A stretch of DNA of 35,955 nt from CAYLNC01 sp964534415 (GCA_964534415.1 CAZHOL010000006.1:1-35955), one strand, 5' to 3'. Positions 23,286-31,514 are shown, counted from the stretch's first letter. The notes: generated by a model from the sequence alone, not told the origin. Translations and numbers: made by a program.

Positions 23286-23340
23286 ATTATATACCCCGTC
23301 CGGAATGAATCAAGTGGAAACTTTATCTAAACTTTATCTA
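23286..23340 (-). promoter_or_regulatory. Promoter and tandem 11-bp repeats of the structured RNA
   Basis: On the minus strand TTGATT (23313-23308), 16 bp, TATAAT (23291-23286). Immediately upstream are two perfect tandem 11-bp copies, read on the plus strand as AACTTTATCTA (23319-23329 and 23330-23340). The second contains the ndk stop codon. One helical turn per repeat, next to the -35 box, is the layout of an activator or UP-type site. Confidence 0.65.
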
Positions 23341-23940
23341 TTCCAAAATACCGTCCAAATTAACGTCGTAGAGGATTTGTTCTTGGACTAAACGATACTC
23401 AACTATGTCACCTTCTTTCATCCAAAGACCGATTTCACCATTTGCCTCCTGTGGAGAACTCGATGCATGAATCAAATTTCTAATCGAACGACCGACTAAA
23501 TCTGATAATTCATATGAATCGATGACGTAGTCACCGCGCAAGGTTCCAACATCTGATGAGAGCGGTTCTGTGCTTCCAACTAATTTCCGAACAATACCGA
23601 CAGCGTGCGCCCCCTGCCAAACCATCACAACGACTGGTCCAGAAGTTAGATAATTTTGTAAATGATTCAGAATATTTCTACCTGCTTCGACTGGATCTGT
23701 GTAAGGACACTGTTTTCCATTTTTTTCGTATGCAGTGATTGATTTCATTCCCGCCTTTCTCATCCATTCTGGGTCGAGCAAATAGTGTTTCTCGATCAAT
23801 TCTTTGGTTGGTACCATAAATTTCAACGCCACCAATTTTAATCCTGTTCTCTCAATTCTTTTAATCACCTCACCTATTAAAGATCTCTGGACTCCGTCTG
23901 GTTTTACCAAAACCAATGTGCGCTCTTTTTTTATTTCCAT
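23338..23940 (-). CDS. ndk: Nucleoside diphosphate kinase with an internal insertion
   Basis: Transfers the gamma phosphate between nucleoside triphosphates and diphosphates through a phospho-histidine. The 200-residue protein has TLVLVKPDGVQRSLIGEV at the N-terminus, GPVVVMVWQGAHAVGIVRKLVG and the active-site His158 in RNLIHASSS. Typical bacterial enzymes are about 140 residues; the extra length lies mainly between residues 52 and 98 (LLDPEWMRKAGMKS...) and at the C-terminus. The start overlaps the 95-residue gene upstream by 10 bp, so translation is coupled. The stop codon lies in the regulatory repeats of the structured RNA. Confidence 0.95.
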   Translation of the reverse strand: MEIKKERTLVLVKPDGVQRSLIGEVIKRIERTGLKLVALKFMVPTKELIEKHYLLDPEWMRKAGMKSITAYEKNGKQCPYTDPVEAGRNILNHLQNYLTSGPVVVMVWQGAHAVGIVRKLVGSTEPLSSDVGTLRGDYVIDSYELSDLVGRSIRNLIHASSSPQEANGEIGLWMKEGDIVEYRLVQEQILYDVNLDGILE

Positions 23941-24218
23941 GCGGATATTTTAGCATAAAATTCGGCAATTTCATCTGGAGTTTTTTCTTCAATTTTCATT
24001 AAAAAGTCCCCGATCTCGGCTATCTTTTCAGAATTATTTACAGGATCATTCTCGACAAGTTTAGTAAACATATCCATAATCATTTGTGTTAGTTCGAGAT
24101 TATACTGATCCAAAGTAATCACGCGCTCATCAACGTTTTGATGTAAATCGGATTCCAAATAGTCGTGCCTTTCCTGAGCACGATCGTCACTTTCTCCTGT
24201 ATAACCTTCCATATTCAT
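23931..24218 (-). CDS. Small acidic helical protein, coupled to ndk
   Basis: A 95-residue acidic soluble protein that I do not recognise. It is helical throughout (LDQYNLELTQMIMDMFTKL, EKIAEIGDFLMKIEEKTP) with no signal or membrane segment. A TAGAAT hexamer (24225-24230) ends 6 bp before the ATG, directly after the map stop, predicting a leaderless mRNA that starts a new unit with ndk (10-bp overlap). Small proteins of this kind are common unassigned genes in CPR genomes. Confidence 0.55.
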   Translation of the reverse strand: MNMEGYTGESDDRAQERHDYLESDLHQNVDERVITLDQYNLELTQMIMDMFTKLVENDPVNNSEKIAEIGDFLMKIEEKTPDEIAEFYAKISAWK

Positions 24219-24230
24219 ACGAAAATTCTA

Positions 24231-25001
24231 TCACAAATCTGTTAAAATAACCGGACCTTTTTCAGTAATTGCTACAGTGTGTTCAAACTGTGCAGACAGA
24301 GAACCATCACGAGTTTCGTAGGTATAACCATCACGCATGAGACGAATTTCGCCTCCACCGAGCCCAAACATTGGCTCAATGGCAATAACCATCCCTGGCA
24401 CTAATTCTTCGCCTTGACCCTTTTCTCCATAATTAGGCACATATGGGTCCTCGTGCACCTCGAAACCCACTCCGTGACCACTGAGACTCTGCATAATCGA
24501 GAGATTTGATTTTTCAGCCACTTTTGAAATCGCCGCGCCAATATCTCCAACATGATTTCCTACTCGGGCCTGTTTGATTCCGGCCATTAGTGCCTCCTTG
24601 GTTCGAGCAACCAATTCTTTAACCCTTTTATCCTTCACACCCACCATCACCGTAACTGCATGGTCTGTAATCATTCCCTCGTAGACAAGCCCGCCGTCGA
24701 GAGTAACCAAATCGCCTTCTTTAATAATTTTTGGATTTTCATTTGGGATTCCATGAACAATTTCTTGATTGATCGAAATGCAGATGTTTGCGGGATAAGG
24801 TCGTTTTGCACCGAGCGGTGTATAATTCAAAAACGCCGATTTTCCCCCGGCTTTGGCCATCAATTTCCCCGCCATCTTGTCGAGTTCGGCGGTCGAAATA
24901 CCAGGTTTGACCTCTTTTGTTAAAGTATTTAAAATCGTCGCCAGTTTTTTTCCGCACTTTCTCAATGTTGCAATTTGTTCTTTTGTTTTTAGACGAATCA
25001 T
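24231..25001 (-). CDS. map: Methionine aminopeptidase, type I
   Basis: Removes the initiator methionine from nascent proteins. At 256 residues it has normal type I length. The five metal ligands are in place: Asp in VTLDGG, Asp in ITDHAVTV, His in GHGVGFEVHEDP, Glu in AIEPMF and Glu in QFEHTVAI. It overlaps the adk-like gene by 4 bp (ATGA), the usual secY-adk-map order at the end of the spc operon. No Shine-Dalgarno is seen, so it probably relies on coupling. Confidence 0.97.
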   Translation of the reverse strand: MIRLKTKEQIATLRKCGKKLATILNTLTKEVKPGISTAELDKMAGKLMAKAGGKSAFLNYTPLGAKRPYPANICISINQEIVHGIPNENPKIIKEGDLVTLDGGLVYEGMITDHAVTVMVGVKDKRVKELVARTKEALMAGIKQARVGNHVGDIGAAISKVAEKSNLSIMQSLSGHGVGFEVHEDPYVPNYGEKGQGEELVPGMVIAIEPMFGLGGGEIRLMRDGYTYETRDGSLSAQFEHTVAITEKGPVILTDL

Positions 25002-25588
25002 ATTTTCAAAGCTTTCAAAATATCTGCATGCACCTCCTCCACAGTCTGCTCGCCGTTTATTTCATAAAAATTGTGTGCGTCGTGATTGCGGAAATATTCG
25101 ACGACTGGCATAACGTCTTTTTCAAACCAAGCCATTCTATTCATTAAACTAGACATGTTCACATCGTCTCCTCGTCCACGTTTTTTCATTTTATCAATCG
25201 ACCATTCAGGTGAAGTTTTTATATAAACAATCTCCACGTTTTCTCTTTTAAAAAATGCGAAAACAGATTCCAAAATGTGGGCTTCTCCGATTCGGCGCGG
25301 TGTTCCGTCAATGAGCAAATGCTTGTCCGCCGTCAAATTTTCAATCAATTCACTAACCCAACCCCAAACAGAGAGAAATTCTGGCTGCAATTCTCCTCTC
25401 AGCGAAATATCACGCGCCAACTGGCTTGCATAATATTTATCAGCGATAAATCGACGAAACCGCGCTCCCGCCTCCAAATGGAAAAATTCGCGACTATCAT
25501 TCTGTGCGAAATAGTCACGTAATAATTCGATCTGAGTTCCCTTTCCACAACCCGAGCGACCAATAAATATAATTGTTTTAAGATTCAT
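24998..25588 (-). CDS. adk: Adenylate kinase-like nucleoside monophosphate kinase
   Basis: Its position between secY and map and its motifs mark it as adenylate kinase: P-loop GRSGCGKGTQ near the N-terminus, GELQPEFL as part of the AMP site and LIDGTPRR corresponding to the DGFPR motif. It is divergent: the P-loop is GRSGCGKGT rather than GPPGAGKGT, and the zinc Cys residues of long LID domains are absent. With the ATG at 25588 it has 196 residues. A TTG at 25624, overlapping the end of secY, would add 12 residues, but those look unlike the family. It overlaps map by 4 bp. Another nucleotide specificity cannot be excluded. Confidence 0.8.
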   Translation of the reverse strand: MNLKTIIFIGRSGCGKGTQIELLRDYFAQNDSREFFHLEAGARFRRFIADKYYASQLARDISLRGELQPEFLSVWGWVSELIENLTADKHLLIDGTPRRIGEAHILESVFAFFKRENVEIVYIKTSPEWSIDKMKKRGRGDDVNMSSLMNRMAWFEKDVMPVVEYFRNHDAHNFYEINGEQTVEEVHADILKALKI

Positions 25589-25625
25589 TAATTGTATTTT
25601 ACGATTTTTCTCGCACAAATACAAC

Positions 25626-26900
25626 CTAGTACTCTCTCATTGAGACCTGTGAGTCGATTTTCTTGACCAAATCAATTGCCACTGAAACTGCAATCAATAA
25701 TGAAGTTCCACCGATTGTGAGTGTTGTAATTCCAGTTAGTCCCTGTACCACGATTGGGAGTACCGCAATTGCACCCAAAAATAGACCTCCGACCAATGTG
25801 ATTCTAGCCAAAATGTGCCCAATATGTTTAGCAGTTGATTCTCCAGGGCGAACTCCGGGAATAAATGCGCCTGATTTTTGCAGATTCTTTGACATTCCTT
25901 CTGGATCGAATGTAACTGAAGTATAGAAATATGTTAACAAGAACACCAACAAGAAATACAGAATTCCGTAATATAACTGATTGCTTAGGAACGCTGTAAC
26001 ATTTCCTGCGATTGTCTGAATGGTTGCATTAGTTGAATTTACGAATAGGTTTGCAATCATGTTTGGCAACATCAAGACTGACAAAGCAAAGATGATTGGA
26101 ATAACTCCGGCCATATTTAGTCGCAATGGAATATATGTTGTTTTGCTCATTTGTGAAGCAACGCCTGTCGCCTGTTTTGCATGAGTCACAGGTACTGGTC
26201 GTTCTGCCTCGGTAATGAATACAACCCCGGTGATAATCACGAGACCGACAATTGCGAATGCAATATATGTTGGCAACATTGTTGGGTCGTATGCAAAAAT
26301 AATTTGCTGAATTGAGCTTGGCAAACTAGCCACGATACCAGCAAAAATAATCAAAGACATTCCGTTTCCAATTCCGAATTCTGTAACCAATTCTCCCAAC
26401 CACATTAGCAACATGGCGCCTGCGGTTATAACAACGAGATTTGTTGCCATTTGAAATCCTGACAAATCAGGCAAAATGTTTCTCTGTTGCAATATTAAAA
26501 TGAATGAAAGCCCCTGCACAATTGCGAGTGGAATTGTGAGTACTCTAGCGTACTGATAGAACTTTCTCTTTCCGTATTCACCCTCCTCTGAATGCATTGA
26601 CTTCATTTTTGGTGAAATCATTGTCAAAACCTGCATGATGATTGATGCGGTAATATATGGACCGACACCGAGCATTACAATAGATAGACCAGATAGTCCG
26701 CCTCCTGAAAACATATTCAATAGCCCAAAGAAATGGTTGCTATCCAAAAAGTTTTTCAAAGCGAAAGTATCAACTCCAGGAATTGGAATTGCTGCCAATA
26801 ATCGAAATACTACAAACGCACCTAGTACGAAGTAGATTTTCTTTGACAAACTCTTATCGCTGAAAACCAACTTCACTTTTTGGAAAAAAGCCTTTATCAT
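25626..26900 (-). CDS. secY: Protein translocase subunit SecY
   Basis: Channel of the Sec translocon in the cytoplasmic membrane. The 424 residues contain ten hydrophobic helices. Diagnostic stretches are AAIPIPGVDTFALKNF, LNMFSGGGLSGLSIVMLGVGPYITASI (plug and TM2), VTHAKQATGVASQMSKTTYIPL before TM7 and RPGESTAKHI in the C5 loop. Length is normal. It lies 2 bp after rplO and directly before adk and map, in the classic spc operon order. Confidence 0.97.
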   Translation of the reverse strand: MIKAFFQKVKLVFSDKSLSKKIYFVLGAFVVFRLLAAIPIPGVDTFALKNFLDSNHFFGLLNMFSGGGLSGLSIVMLGVGPYITASIIMQVLTMISPKMKSMHSEEGEYGKRKFYQYARVLTIPLAIVQGLSFILILQQRNILPDLSGFQMATNLVVITAGAMLLMWLGELVTEFGIGNGMSLIIFAGIVASLPSSIQQIIFAYDPTMLPTYIAFAIVGLVIITGVVFITEAERPVPVTHAKQATGVASQMSKTTYIPLRLNMAGVIPIIFALSVLMLPNMIANLFVNSTNATIQTIAGNVTAFLSNQLYYGILYFLLVFLLTYFYTSVTFDPEGMSKNLQKSGAFIPGVRPGESTAKHIGHILARITLVGGLFLGAIAVLPIVVQGLTGITTLTIGGTSLLIAVSVAIDLVKKIDSQVSMREY

Positions 26901-26902
26901 AA

Positions 26903-27343
26903 TTATTCTATTTTACCACCTGCCTTCTCGATTGTCGCCTTGGCTGAAGCAGAAACTGTGCAGTTTCTGATAGTTAGTTTTTTATCTAGTTCGCCACCTG
27001 AAAGAATTTTAACAGCCTCAAGTTTGCCGCTCATCTTTCGAATTAATCCTTTTTCGTTCAAAACAACAGGAGTTACTCTGTCTCCACTCTTGAAATTATT
27101 GTTCAACTGCGCAATTGTAACAACCTTGAATGGAGTGTTAACTGGCTGGAAAATGTTGATACCTCGTCCTCGCAATTTAGGAATTTTCTTGATCATGTCA
27201 CGAATTTCAGGTCGCTTTTTGTGACCAGCACGTGCATTCTGTCCTTTCTGTCCTCGTCCAGCAGTTCTACCTCTCTTGCCTCCTCGTCCGACTAATTTTG
27301 AAGCTCGATTAGCTGTTTTTCTTTTTAGTTGATGTGTTTGCAT
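26903..27343 (-). CDS. rplO: 50S ribosomal protein uL15
   Basis: A 146-residue protein with the Gly/Arg/Lys-rich extension (KLVGRGGKRGRTAGRGQKGQ) and the C-terminal globular domain. The ATG at 27343 is used rather than an upstream in-frame start at 27391 because MQTHQLKRK is the family-like N-terminus and lies 4 bp after rpsE. rpmD (uL30), normally between rpsE and rplO, is missing, as in CPR bacteria generally. Confidence 0.95.
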   Translation of the reverse strand: MQTHQLKRKTANRASKLVGRGGKRGRTAGRGQKGQNARAGHKKRPEIRDMIKKIPKLRGRGINIFQPVNTPFKVVTIAQLNNNFKSGDRVTPVVLNEKGLIRKMSGKLEAVKILSGGELDKKLTIRNCTVSASAKATIEKAGGKIE

Positions 27344-27347
27344 GGTT

Positions 27348-27950
27348 TTATTTCTTAAGCAATGACAAAGCCTGAACTGTAGCGCGAGCAATGTTCAATT
27401 TGTTTTTGCTACCTGACAAAATTTTAGCATTTACATCTGTGATTCCGGCTAGAACCAAAACGTCTCGAACGGCGCTTCCTGCGATCAAACCACGTCCTTT
27501 GGCTGGCATGATTGAAACGATAGCGCTACTATATTTTGTTTTGACATCGTGTCTAATTGAATTTGTAACTGTTCTTTTTACATCCAATAGATTCTTCTTT
27601 CCGTTTTTCACTGCTTTGTCGATAGCAACTGAAGTATCTCCAGCCTTGCCGATTCCTACACCAACCTTGCCTTTTTTGTTACCAATAATAACTGCGGCGC
27701 TAAATGTAAATCGTCGTCCACCTGATGAAACTCGAGTCACTCGTCTAACACTGATCATTTTCTGATCGAATTCTGATTTTACTCGCTCTTTTCCGGCTCG
27801 TGGATTTCTTTTTTTGTTTTTCTTGAAATCTCCTCTATTTCGTGGAGGGAAAGTTTTCTTGTCAGTAGAAGCAACAGTAGCAGAATTATCTGCAATTGGT
27901 GTTGCGTTGTTTGTTACTGTATTTTCTGTTTTGTTTTCTGTGACTTCCAT
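27348..27950 (-). CDS. rpsE: 30S ribosomal protein uS5
   Basis: A 200-residue protein of the decoding region. The conserved uS5 body starts near residue 60 with the FDQKMISVRRVTRVSSGGRRF block, followed by VGVGIGKAGDTSVAIDKA and a GLIAGSAVRDVLVLAGI segment. An extra N-terminal 60 residues are low-complexity and charged (TENTVTNNATPIADNSATV, then Lys/Arg-rich), longer than in Escherichia coli. No Shine-Dalgarno precedes the ATG. Confidence 0.96.
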   Translation of the reverse strand: MEVTENKTENTVTNNATPIADNSATVASTDKKTFPPRNRGDFKKNKKRNPRAGKERVKSEFDQKMISVRRVTRVSSGGRRFTFSAAVIIGNKKGKVGVGIGKAGDTSVAIDKAVKNGKKNLLDVKRTVTNSIRHDVKTKYSSAIVSIMPAKGRGLIAGSAVRDVLVLAGITDVNAKILSGSKNKLNIARATVQALSLLKK

Positions 27951-27955
27951 ATGTA

Positions 27956-28300
27956 TTAAAATTCTAATCCACCAGCTTTTGCTGAGTCAGCAAAAGTTTT
28001 GATGTTACCTGCGAATAAATAGCCTCCTCGATCGAAGACAACCTTTGCAATTTTCTTTGCCTTGGCTAGTTCAGCGATTTTTGTTCCAGCTGAAACAGCT
28101 CTTTCTTTTAGAGTTTTTCCCTTTTCTGTTTTTGTCCAAACATATACAAGAGTGTTTCCTGAAGTATCATCAATCAACTGTGCTGTGATGTCCTTGTTTG
28201 ATCGGAAAATTGAAAGTCTAGGTCGATCTGCTGTACCAGAAATCTTTGCGCGAATTCGCTTTTGTCGTCTTGCTCTTTTTTGTGCTTTTAATTCTGACAT
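27956..28300 (-). CDS. rplR: 50S ribosomal protein uL18
   Basis: A 114-residue 5S rRNA-binding protein. It shows RARRQKRIRAKISGTADRPR, LSIFRSNKDITAQLIDD and the C-terminal VVFDRGGYLFAGNIKTFADSA-type signature. It lies 5 bp from rpsE and 10 bp from rplF. No Shine-Dalgarno is present. Confidence 0.95.
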   Translation of the reverse strand: MSELKAQKRARRQKRIRAKISGTADRPRLSIFRSNKDITAQLIDDTSGNTLVYVWTKTEKGKTLKERAVSAGTKIAELAKAKKIAKVVFDRGGYLFAGNIKTFADSAKAGGLEF

Positions 28301-28310
28301 ATTATTTTAA

Positions 28311-28844
28311 TTATACGTTTTTCTTACCTTCTTTTCTTCGAATAACCTCTGTCGCGTATCTAATTCCCTTGCCTTTGTATGGTTCAGGTTTCTTTAGAGA
28401 TCGAATCAAAGCAGCAAAGTGACCGACTAACTGTTTATCAATTCCTGAGATGTTGATCTTTTCTTTCTCAACTGTCATTTTGATCCCCTCTGGAATCGGT
28501 ACAGTAACAGGGTGTGAGAATCCGATTTTCAATACAGCATTTTTGCCCTGTACGTCGATTTTGTAACCGACACCCTCGATGATGAGGTTTTTTTCGTAGG
28601 CCTTGTTAACACCAGTGATCATATTATCAATGATTGAAGTGTATGTTCCCCACAAAACTAGTGTCTGTGCATCTTGGTTTTTTGGTTTGACTACAATAGT
28701 ATCCTCTTCTTTTGTAATTTCAACTACTGGAGTGTAATCCATTGTCAATTGACCTAGTGGACCTTTGACCAATACCTGATTCTCTGAAATTGTTATTTCA
28801 GTTTTTGGAATTATTTTAACTGGTTTTTTTCCGATTCGTGACAT
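28311..28844 (-). CDS. rplF: 50S ribosomal protein uL6
   Basis: A 177-residue protein with the duplicated uL6 fold. MSRIGKKPVKI opens the first half, and the second half ends with the GKGIRYATEVIRRKEGKK signature. The ATG at 28844 matches the family start; four extra residues upstream in frame (from 28856) would overlap rpsH and are unlikely. Confidence 0.96.
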   Translation of the reverse strand: MSRIGKKPVKIIPKTEITISENQVLVKGPLGQLTMDYTPVVEITKEEDTIVVKPKNQDAQTLVLWGTYTSIIDNMITGVNKAYEKNLIIEGVGYKIDVQGKNAVLKIGFSHPVTVPIPEGIKMTVEKEKINISGIDKQLVGHFAALIRSLKKPEPYKGKGIRYATEVIRRKEGKKNV

Positions 28845-28849
28845 AAATT

Positions 28850-29239
28850 TTACCAAATTTCAAACATTACTTCGCCACCGACTTTGGCTGTTCGCGCGTC
28901 TTTTGCTGACATTACACCAGCAGAAGTTGAAACGACTGTTAATCCCAAACCATTCTGCACATTGTTAATCAAAGATGATGCCATGTAAACTCGCTTTGAT
29001 AGTTTTGAAATTCTCTTTACATCTGTGATTGCAGGCTTTCCTTCTGCGTCATATGCCAACTCTACATTAATTGATCGTGTCTTCTCTTTGACATCGAAAG
29101 ACTTAATGAAGTTTGCCTTCTCTAGTACTGAAAGAATATTTTCAGTCAACTTTGAATTAGGTACGACAACATTATTTTTGCCGGCTGTTGAAGCGTTCTT
29201 CAATTTGATTATTAGGTTTGAAATTTTGTCTACTACCAT
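28850..29239 (-). CDS. rpsH: 30S ribosomal protein uS8
   Basis: A 129-residue 16S rRNA-binding protein; in Escherichia coli it is also the translational repressor of the spc operon. It shows DKISNLIIKLKNASTAG at the start and GLTVVSTSAGVMSAKDART in the C-terminal domain. It overlaps the end of rpsZ by 7 bp, so the two are coupled. Whether it autoregulates here cannot be seen. Confidence 0.96.
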   Translation of the reverse strand: MVVDKISNLIIKLKNASTAGKNNVVVPNSKLTENILSVLEKANFIKSFDVKEKTRSINVELAYDAEGKPAITDVKRISKLSKRVYMASSLINNVQNGLGLTVVSTSAGVMSAKDARTAKVGGEVMFEIW

Positions 29240-29418
29240 GATGATTTTTTAATTCCTGGGATTTGTCCCTCGTTAGCTAATTCTCTAAAGCAAATTCGAC
29301 ACATATCGAAATCTCGCATATAACCTCGCTTTCGACCACATTTAAAACATCGTCGAACGACTCGAGATGCAAATTTTGGTTTCTTTTGTGATCTTGCGAT
29401 TACTGATGTTTTTGCCAT
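29233..29418 (-). CDS. rpsZ: 30S ribosomal protein uS14, zinc-binding form
   Basis: A 61-residue short uS14. The zinc knuckle is complete: CFKCG and CRICF, 16 residues apart, as in the C+ type found in many Gram-positive and CPR bacteria, instead of the 101-residue C- form. The ATG at 29418 is selected because MAKTSVIARSQKKPKF is the family N-terminus; the frame is open upstream to 29460. Confidence 0.95.
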   Translation of the reverse strand: MAKTSVIARSQKKPKFASRVVRRCFKCGRKRGYMRDFDMCRICFRELANEGQIPGIKKSSW

Positions 29419-29463
29419 AAAAGTAAGGGTTATACTATCAATTTGAATATTATATGTCAATCT

Positions 29464-30003
29464 TTAATCCTTTTTGAAAGGCATTCCGATGAATTCCAAG
29501 TACGACAATGTTTCATCGGCAGTTTTACAATTTGTTACGATTGTAATACCCAATCCAAAAGCATCTTTAATATCCTGATCTGATGTCTCTGGGAAGATTG
29601 AGTTTTCCTTGATTCCTAATGTAAAGTTACCCATTTCATCAACACTTTTCTTTGAAAGACCTAGGAAGTCTCTCGTTCGAGGCAATGCAATATGAATCAA
29701 CTTATCAACGAAATCTCGAGCCTTCTCACCTCTCAATGTGACTCGGTATCCTGACAACTGCCCTTCTCGCACTTTGAATGTGGCAATAGATTTTTTAGCC
29801 AACTGTGAAGATGGTTTCTGTCCTGTAATTAGAGAGATGCTCTTCTCGATGAACTTCAATTTATTTTTATCATCTACTGAACCTACTCCAGATCCAATAA
29901 CAACTTTCATAATTCTTGGAGCTTGCATTGGACTTGTATAGCCAAATTTATCTTTTAGCGCTGCAAAAACTTCTTTTTCTTTTTGGGTTACACTTTTAAA
30001 CAT
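29464..30003 (-). CDS. rplE: 50S ribosomal protein uL5
   Basis: A 179-residue 5S rRNA-binding protein of the central protuberance. The family motifs are MQAPRIMKVVIGSGVG, LITGQKPSSQLAKKSIATFK, YRVTLRGEKARDFVDKL and the C-terminal GLGITIVTNCKTADE. Length is as expected. It sits 3 bp after rplX, with no Shine-Dalgarno. Confidence 0.96.
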   Translation of the reverse strand: MFKSVTQKEKEVFAALKDKFGYTSPMQAPRIMKVVIGSGVGSVDDKNKLKFIEKSISLITGQKPSSQLAKKSIATFKVREGQLSGYRVTLRGEKARDFVDKLIHIALPRTRDFLGLSKKSVDEMGNFTLGIKENSIFPETSDQDIKDAFGLGITIVTNCKTADETLSYLEFIGMPFKKD

Positions 30004-30006
30004 ATA

Positions 30007-30225
30007 TTATTTGGTTAGAGCTACATTAGAAACATCGATTGGCATTGGGCGCTGGACTATTTCACCCTTTTTACCGTTGACTCGTGGTCGTACATGCTTT
30101 TTGGCGATATTAACACCCTCGACTACTACCTTGTTCAGCTTTGGGAAAGCCTTGAGAACCTTGCCTTTTGTTCCCTTGTCTTTACCTGCCAAAACTATTA
30201 CGTTGTCGTTTTTCTTGATTTTCAT
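30007..30225 (-). CDS. rplX: 50S ribosomal protein uL24 (short form)
   Basis: A 72-residue uL24 with the KOW motif NDNVIVLAGKDKGTKGKVLK and the NIAKKHVRP signature. Most bacterial forms have about 100 residues; the C-terminal part is shortened here, in line with genome reduction. The ATG at 30225 (MKIKKNDNV) is chosen over an upstream in-frame start that would overlap rplN. Confidence 0.92.
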   Translation of the reverse strand: MKIKKNDNVIVLAGKDKGTKGKVLKAFPKLNKVVVEGVNIAKKHVRPRVNGKKGEIVQRPMPIDVSNVALTK

Positions 30226-30229
30226 ATAT

Positions 30230-30601
30230 TTAAATAATTTCTGGTGCCAATGAAACAACACTTTGATATCCTAATTCTGCAATTTCTCGAGGGATAGGAC
30301 CGAATACTCGGTTTGCAAGTGGTTCGTGTTTGTCTTTGTCTACAACAACAACTGAATTTTCATCGAATCGAATGTATGATCCATCCTTTCTTCGGAAAGC
30401 TTTCTTCTGTCGAACAACTAGTCCGCACAATACGTCTTTCTTTTTAACCTGTTTTCGTGGCTGTGCTTTCTGTACAGAGAAAATAATTAGGTCGCCAATT
30501 TCTGCGTATCTCTTTCTTGTTGAACCCAAAACCTTGAAAACGCGTCCGATTTGCGCTCCTGAGTTATCTGTTACTGTTACTAGTGATCTGTCTTGTATCA
30601 T
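30230..30601 (-). CDS. rplN: 50S ribosomal protein uL14
   Basis: A 123-residue protein of the subunit interface with MIQDRSLVTVTDNSGAQIGR at the start, IIFSVQKAQPRKQVKKKDV and the C-terminal RVFGPIPREIAELGYQSVVS. The ATG at 30601 gives the family N-terminus; a start at 30616 would add five residues. Confidence 0.96.
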   Translation of the reverse strand: MIQDRSLVTVTDNSGAQIGRVFKVLGSTRKRYAEIGDLIIFSVQKAQPRKQVKKKDVLCGLVVRQKKAFRRKDGSYIRFDENSVVVVDKDKHEPLANRVFGPIPREIAELGYQSVVSLAPEII

Positions 30602-30605
30602 AAGC

Positions 30606-30881
30606 CTATTTTTCAATTGAAACTAACTTGAATCTCTTGTCTTTAGAGATTGGTCTAGTTTCGTTAATAATAACCATGTCACCGATTTTGGCAGTGTTGC
30701 CTGCGTCGTGTGCCTTGATTTTCTTTCGTGACTGAATAAATTTTCCGTATTTAGGATGTTTAGTGAAGCTTGAAACAGTAACAACAATGGTGTCCTTCAT
30801 TTTGTCTGAAGAAACAATTCCCTTTAGAGATTTACCCTTCAATTCAACTTCTGTATTCTTTTGTTTTGTTGCTCGTTTCAT
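30606..30881 (-). CDS. rpsQ: 30S ribosomal protein uS17
   Basis: A 91-residue OB-fold 16S rRNA-binding protein: LKGIVSSDKMKDTIVVTV, KHPKYGKFIQSRKKIKAHD and GDMVIINETRPISKDKRF are all characteristic. Its ATG shares a base with the rpmC stop (TAATG), giving coupled translation. Confidence 0.95.
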   Translation of the reverse strand: MKRATKQKNTEVELKGKSLKGIVSSDKMKDTIVVTVSSFTKHPKYGKFIQSRKKIKAHDAGNTAKIGDMVIINETRPISKDKRFKLVSIEK

Positions 30882-31060
30882 TATTTATTATTTAAAACAG
30901 TTAGAATTTGCGCTACTAATTTTTTCAAAGTTTTTCCTTTGCCAGCGTCTTTGCTGTTTGCTCCAGAAATGCTGAATCGTAATTTTCTCAAAGCCTCTCG
31001 TGTTTCAGCGAGTTCTTTCTGTAGATCTTTTTCAGTTTTGTTTTTCAATTCTTTTGTCAT
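30881..31060 (-). CDS. rpmC: 50S ribosomal protein uL29
   Basis: A short gene, translated here by hand: MTKELKNKTEKDLQKELAE at the start, then TREALRKLRFSISGANSKDA, ending AQILTVLNNK; 59 residues. The two-helix uL29 pattern and its place between rplP and rpsQ make the call. The TAA stop overlaps the rpsQ ATG by one base. A gap of 28 bp separates it from rplP. Confidence 0.93.
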   Translation of the reverse strand: MTKELKNKTEKDLQKELAETREALRKLRFSISGANSKDAGKGKTLKKLVAQILTVLNNK

Positions 31061-31088
31061 GTTTTGAGAAGTTACTCTACCTTAAAAA

Positions 31089-31514
31089 TTACAATCGCGC
31101 AACGACTTTGGTTTTCATTGGCAATTTTGTGCCCGCCTTTCGCAAAGCCTCTTTTGCGATTACTGGTTCGACTCCATCAACCTCGAACACAATTCGACCC
31201 GGGAAAACCTCAGCCACGTATCCGACCAAATCTCCCTTTCCCTTTCCGAGTTTAACTTCGGCAGGTTTCTGTGTGTATGGTCTGTCTGGGAAAATTCGAA
31301 TCCATGCTCGTCCAACCTTGCCCAAATGTCGTGACATCGCCTTTCGAGCTGCCTCGATCTGATTTGAAGTTACTCGAGCGTACACCATAGCCTTCAATCC
31401 GAATGAACCGAAGTCAACGAAAGTACCTCTTGTTTCTGCGCGAAGAGCTTTGGTTGCGTGCATTCGTTTTGTTTGCCACTTTCGATGTTTTACTTTTTTA
31501 GGAAATAGAGACAT
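31089..31514 (-). CDS. rplP: 50S ribosomal protein uL16
   Basis: A 141-residue protein near the A-site tRNA elbow. It has the MSLFPKKVKHRKWQ start, FGSFGLKAMVYARVTSNQIEAARKA-type sequence, the signature RIFPDRPYTQKPAEVKLGKGKG and FEVDGVEPVIAKEALRKAG. Length is normal; the gap from rpsC is 5 bp. Confidence 0.97.
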   Translation of the reverse strand: MSLFPKKVKHRKWQTKRMHATKALRAETRGTFVDFGSFGLKAMVYARVTSNQIEAARKAMSRHLGKVGRAWIRIFPDRPYTQKPAEVKLGKGKGDLVGYVAEVFPGRIVFEVDGVEPVIAKEALRKAGTKLPMKTKVVARL

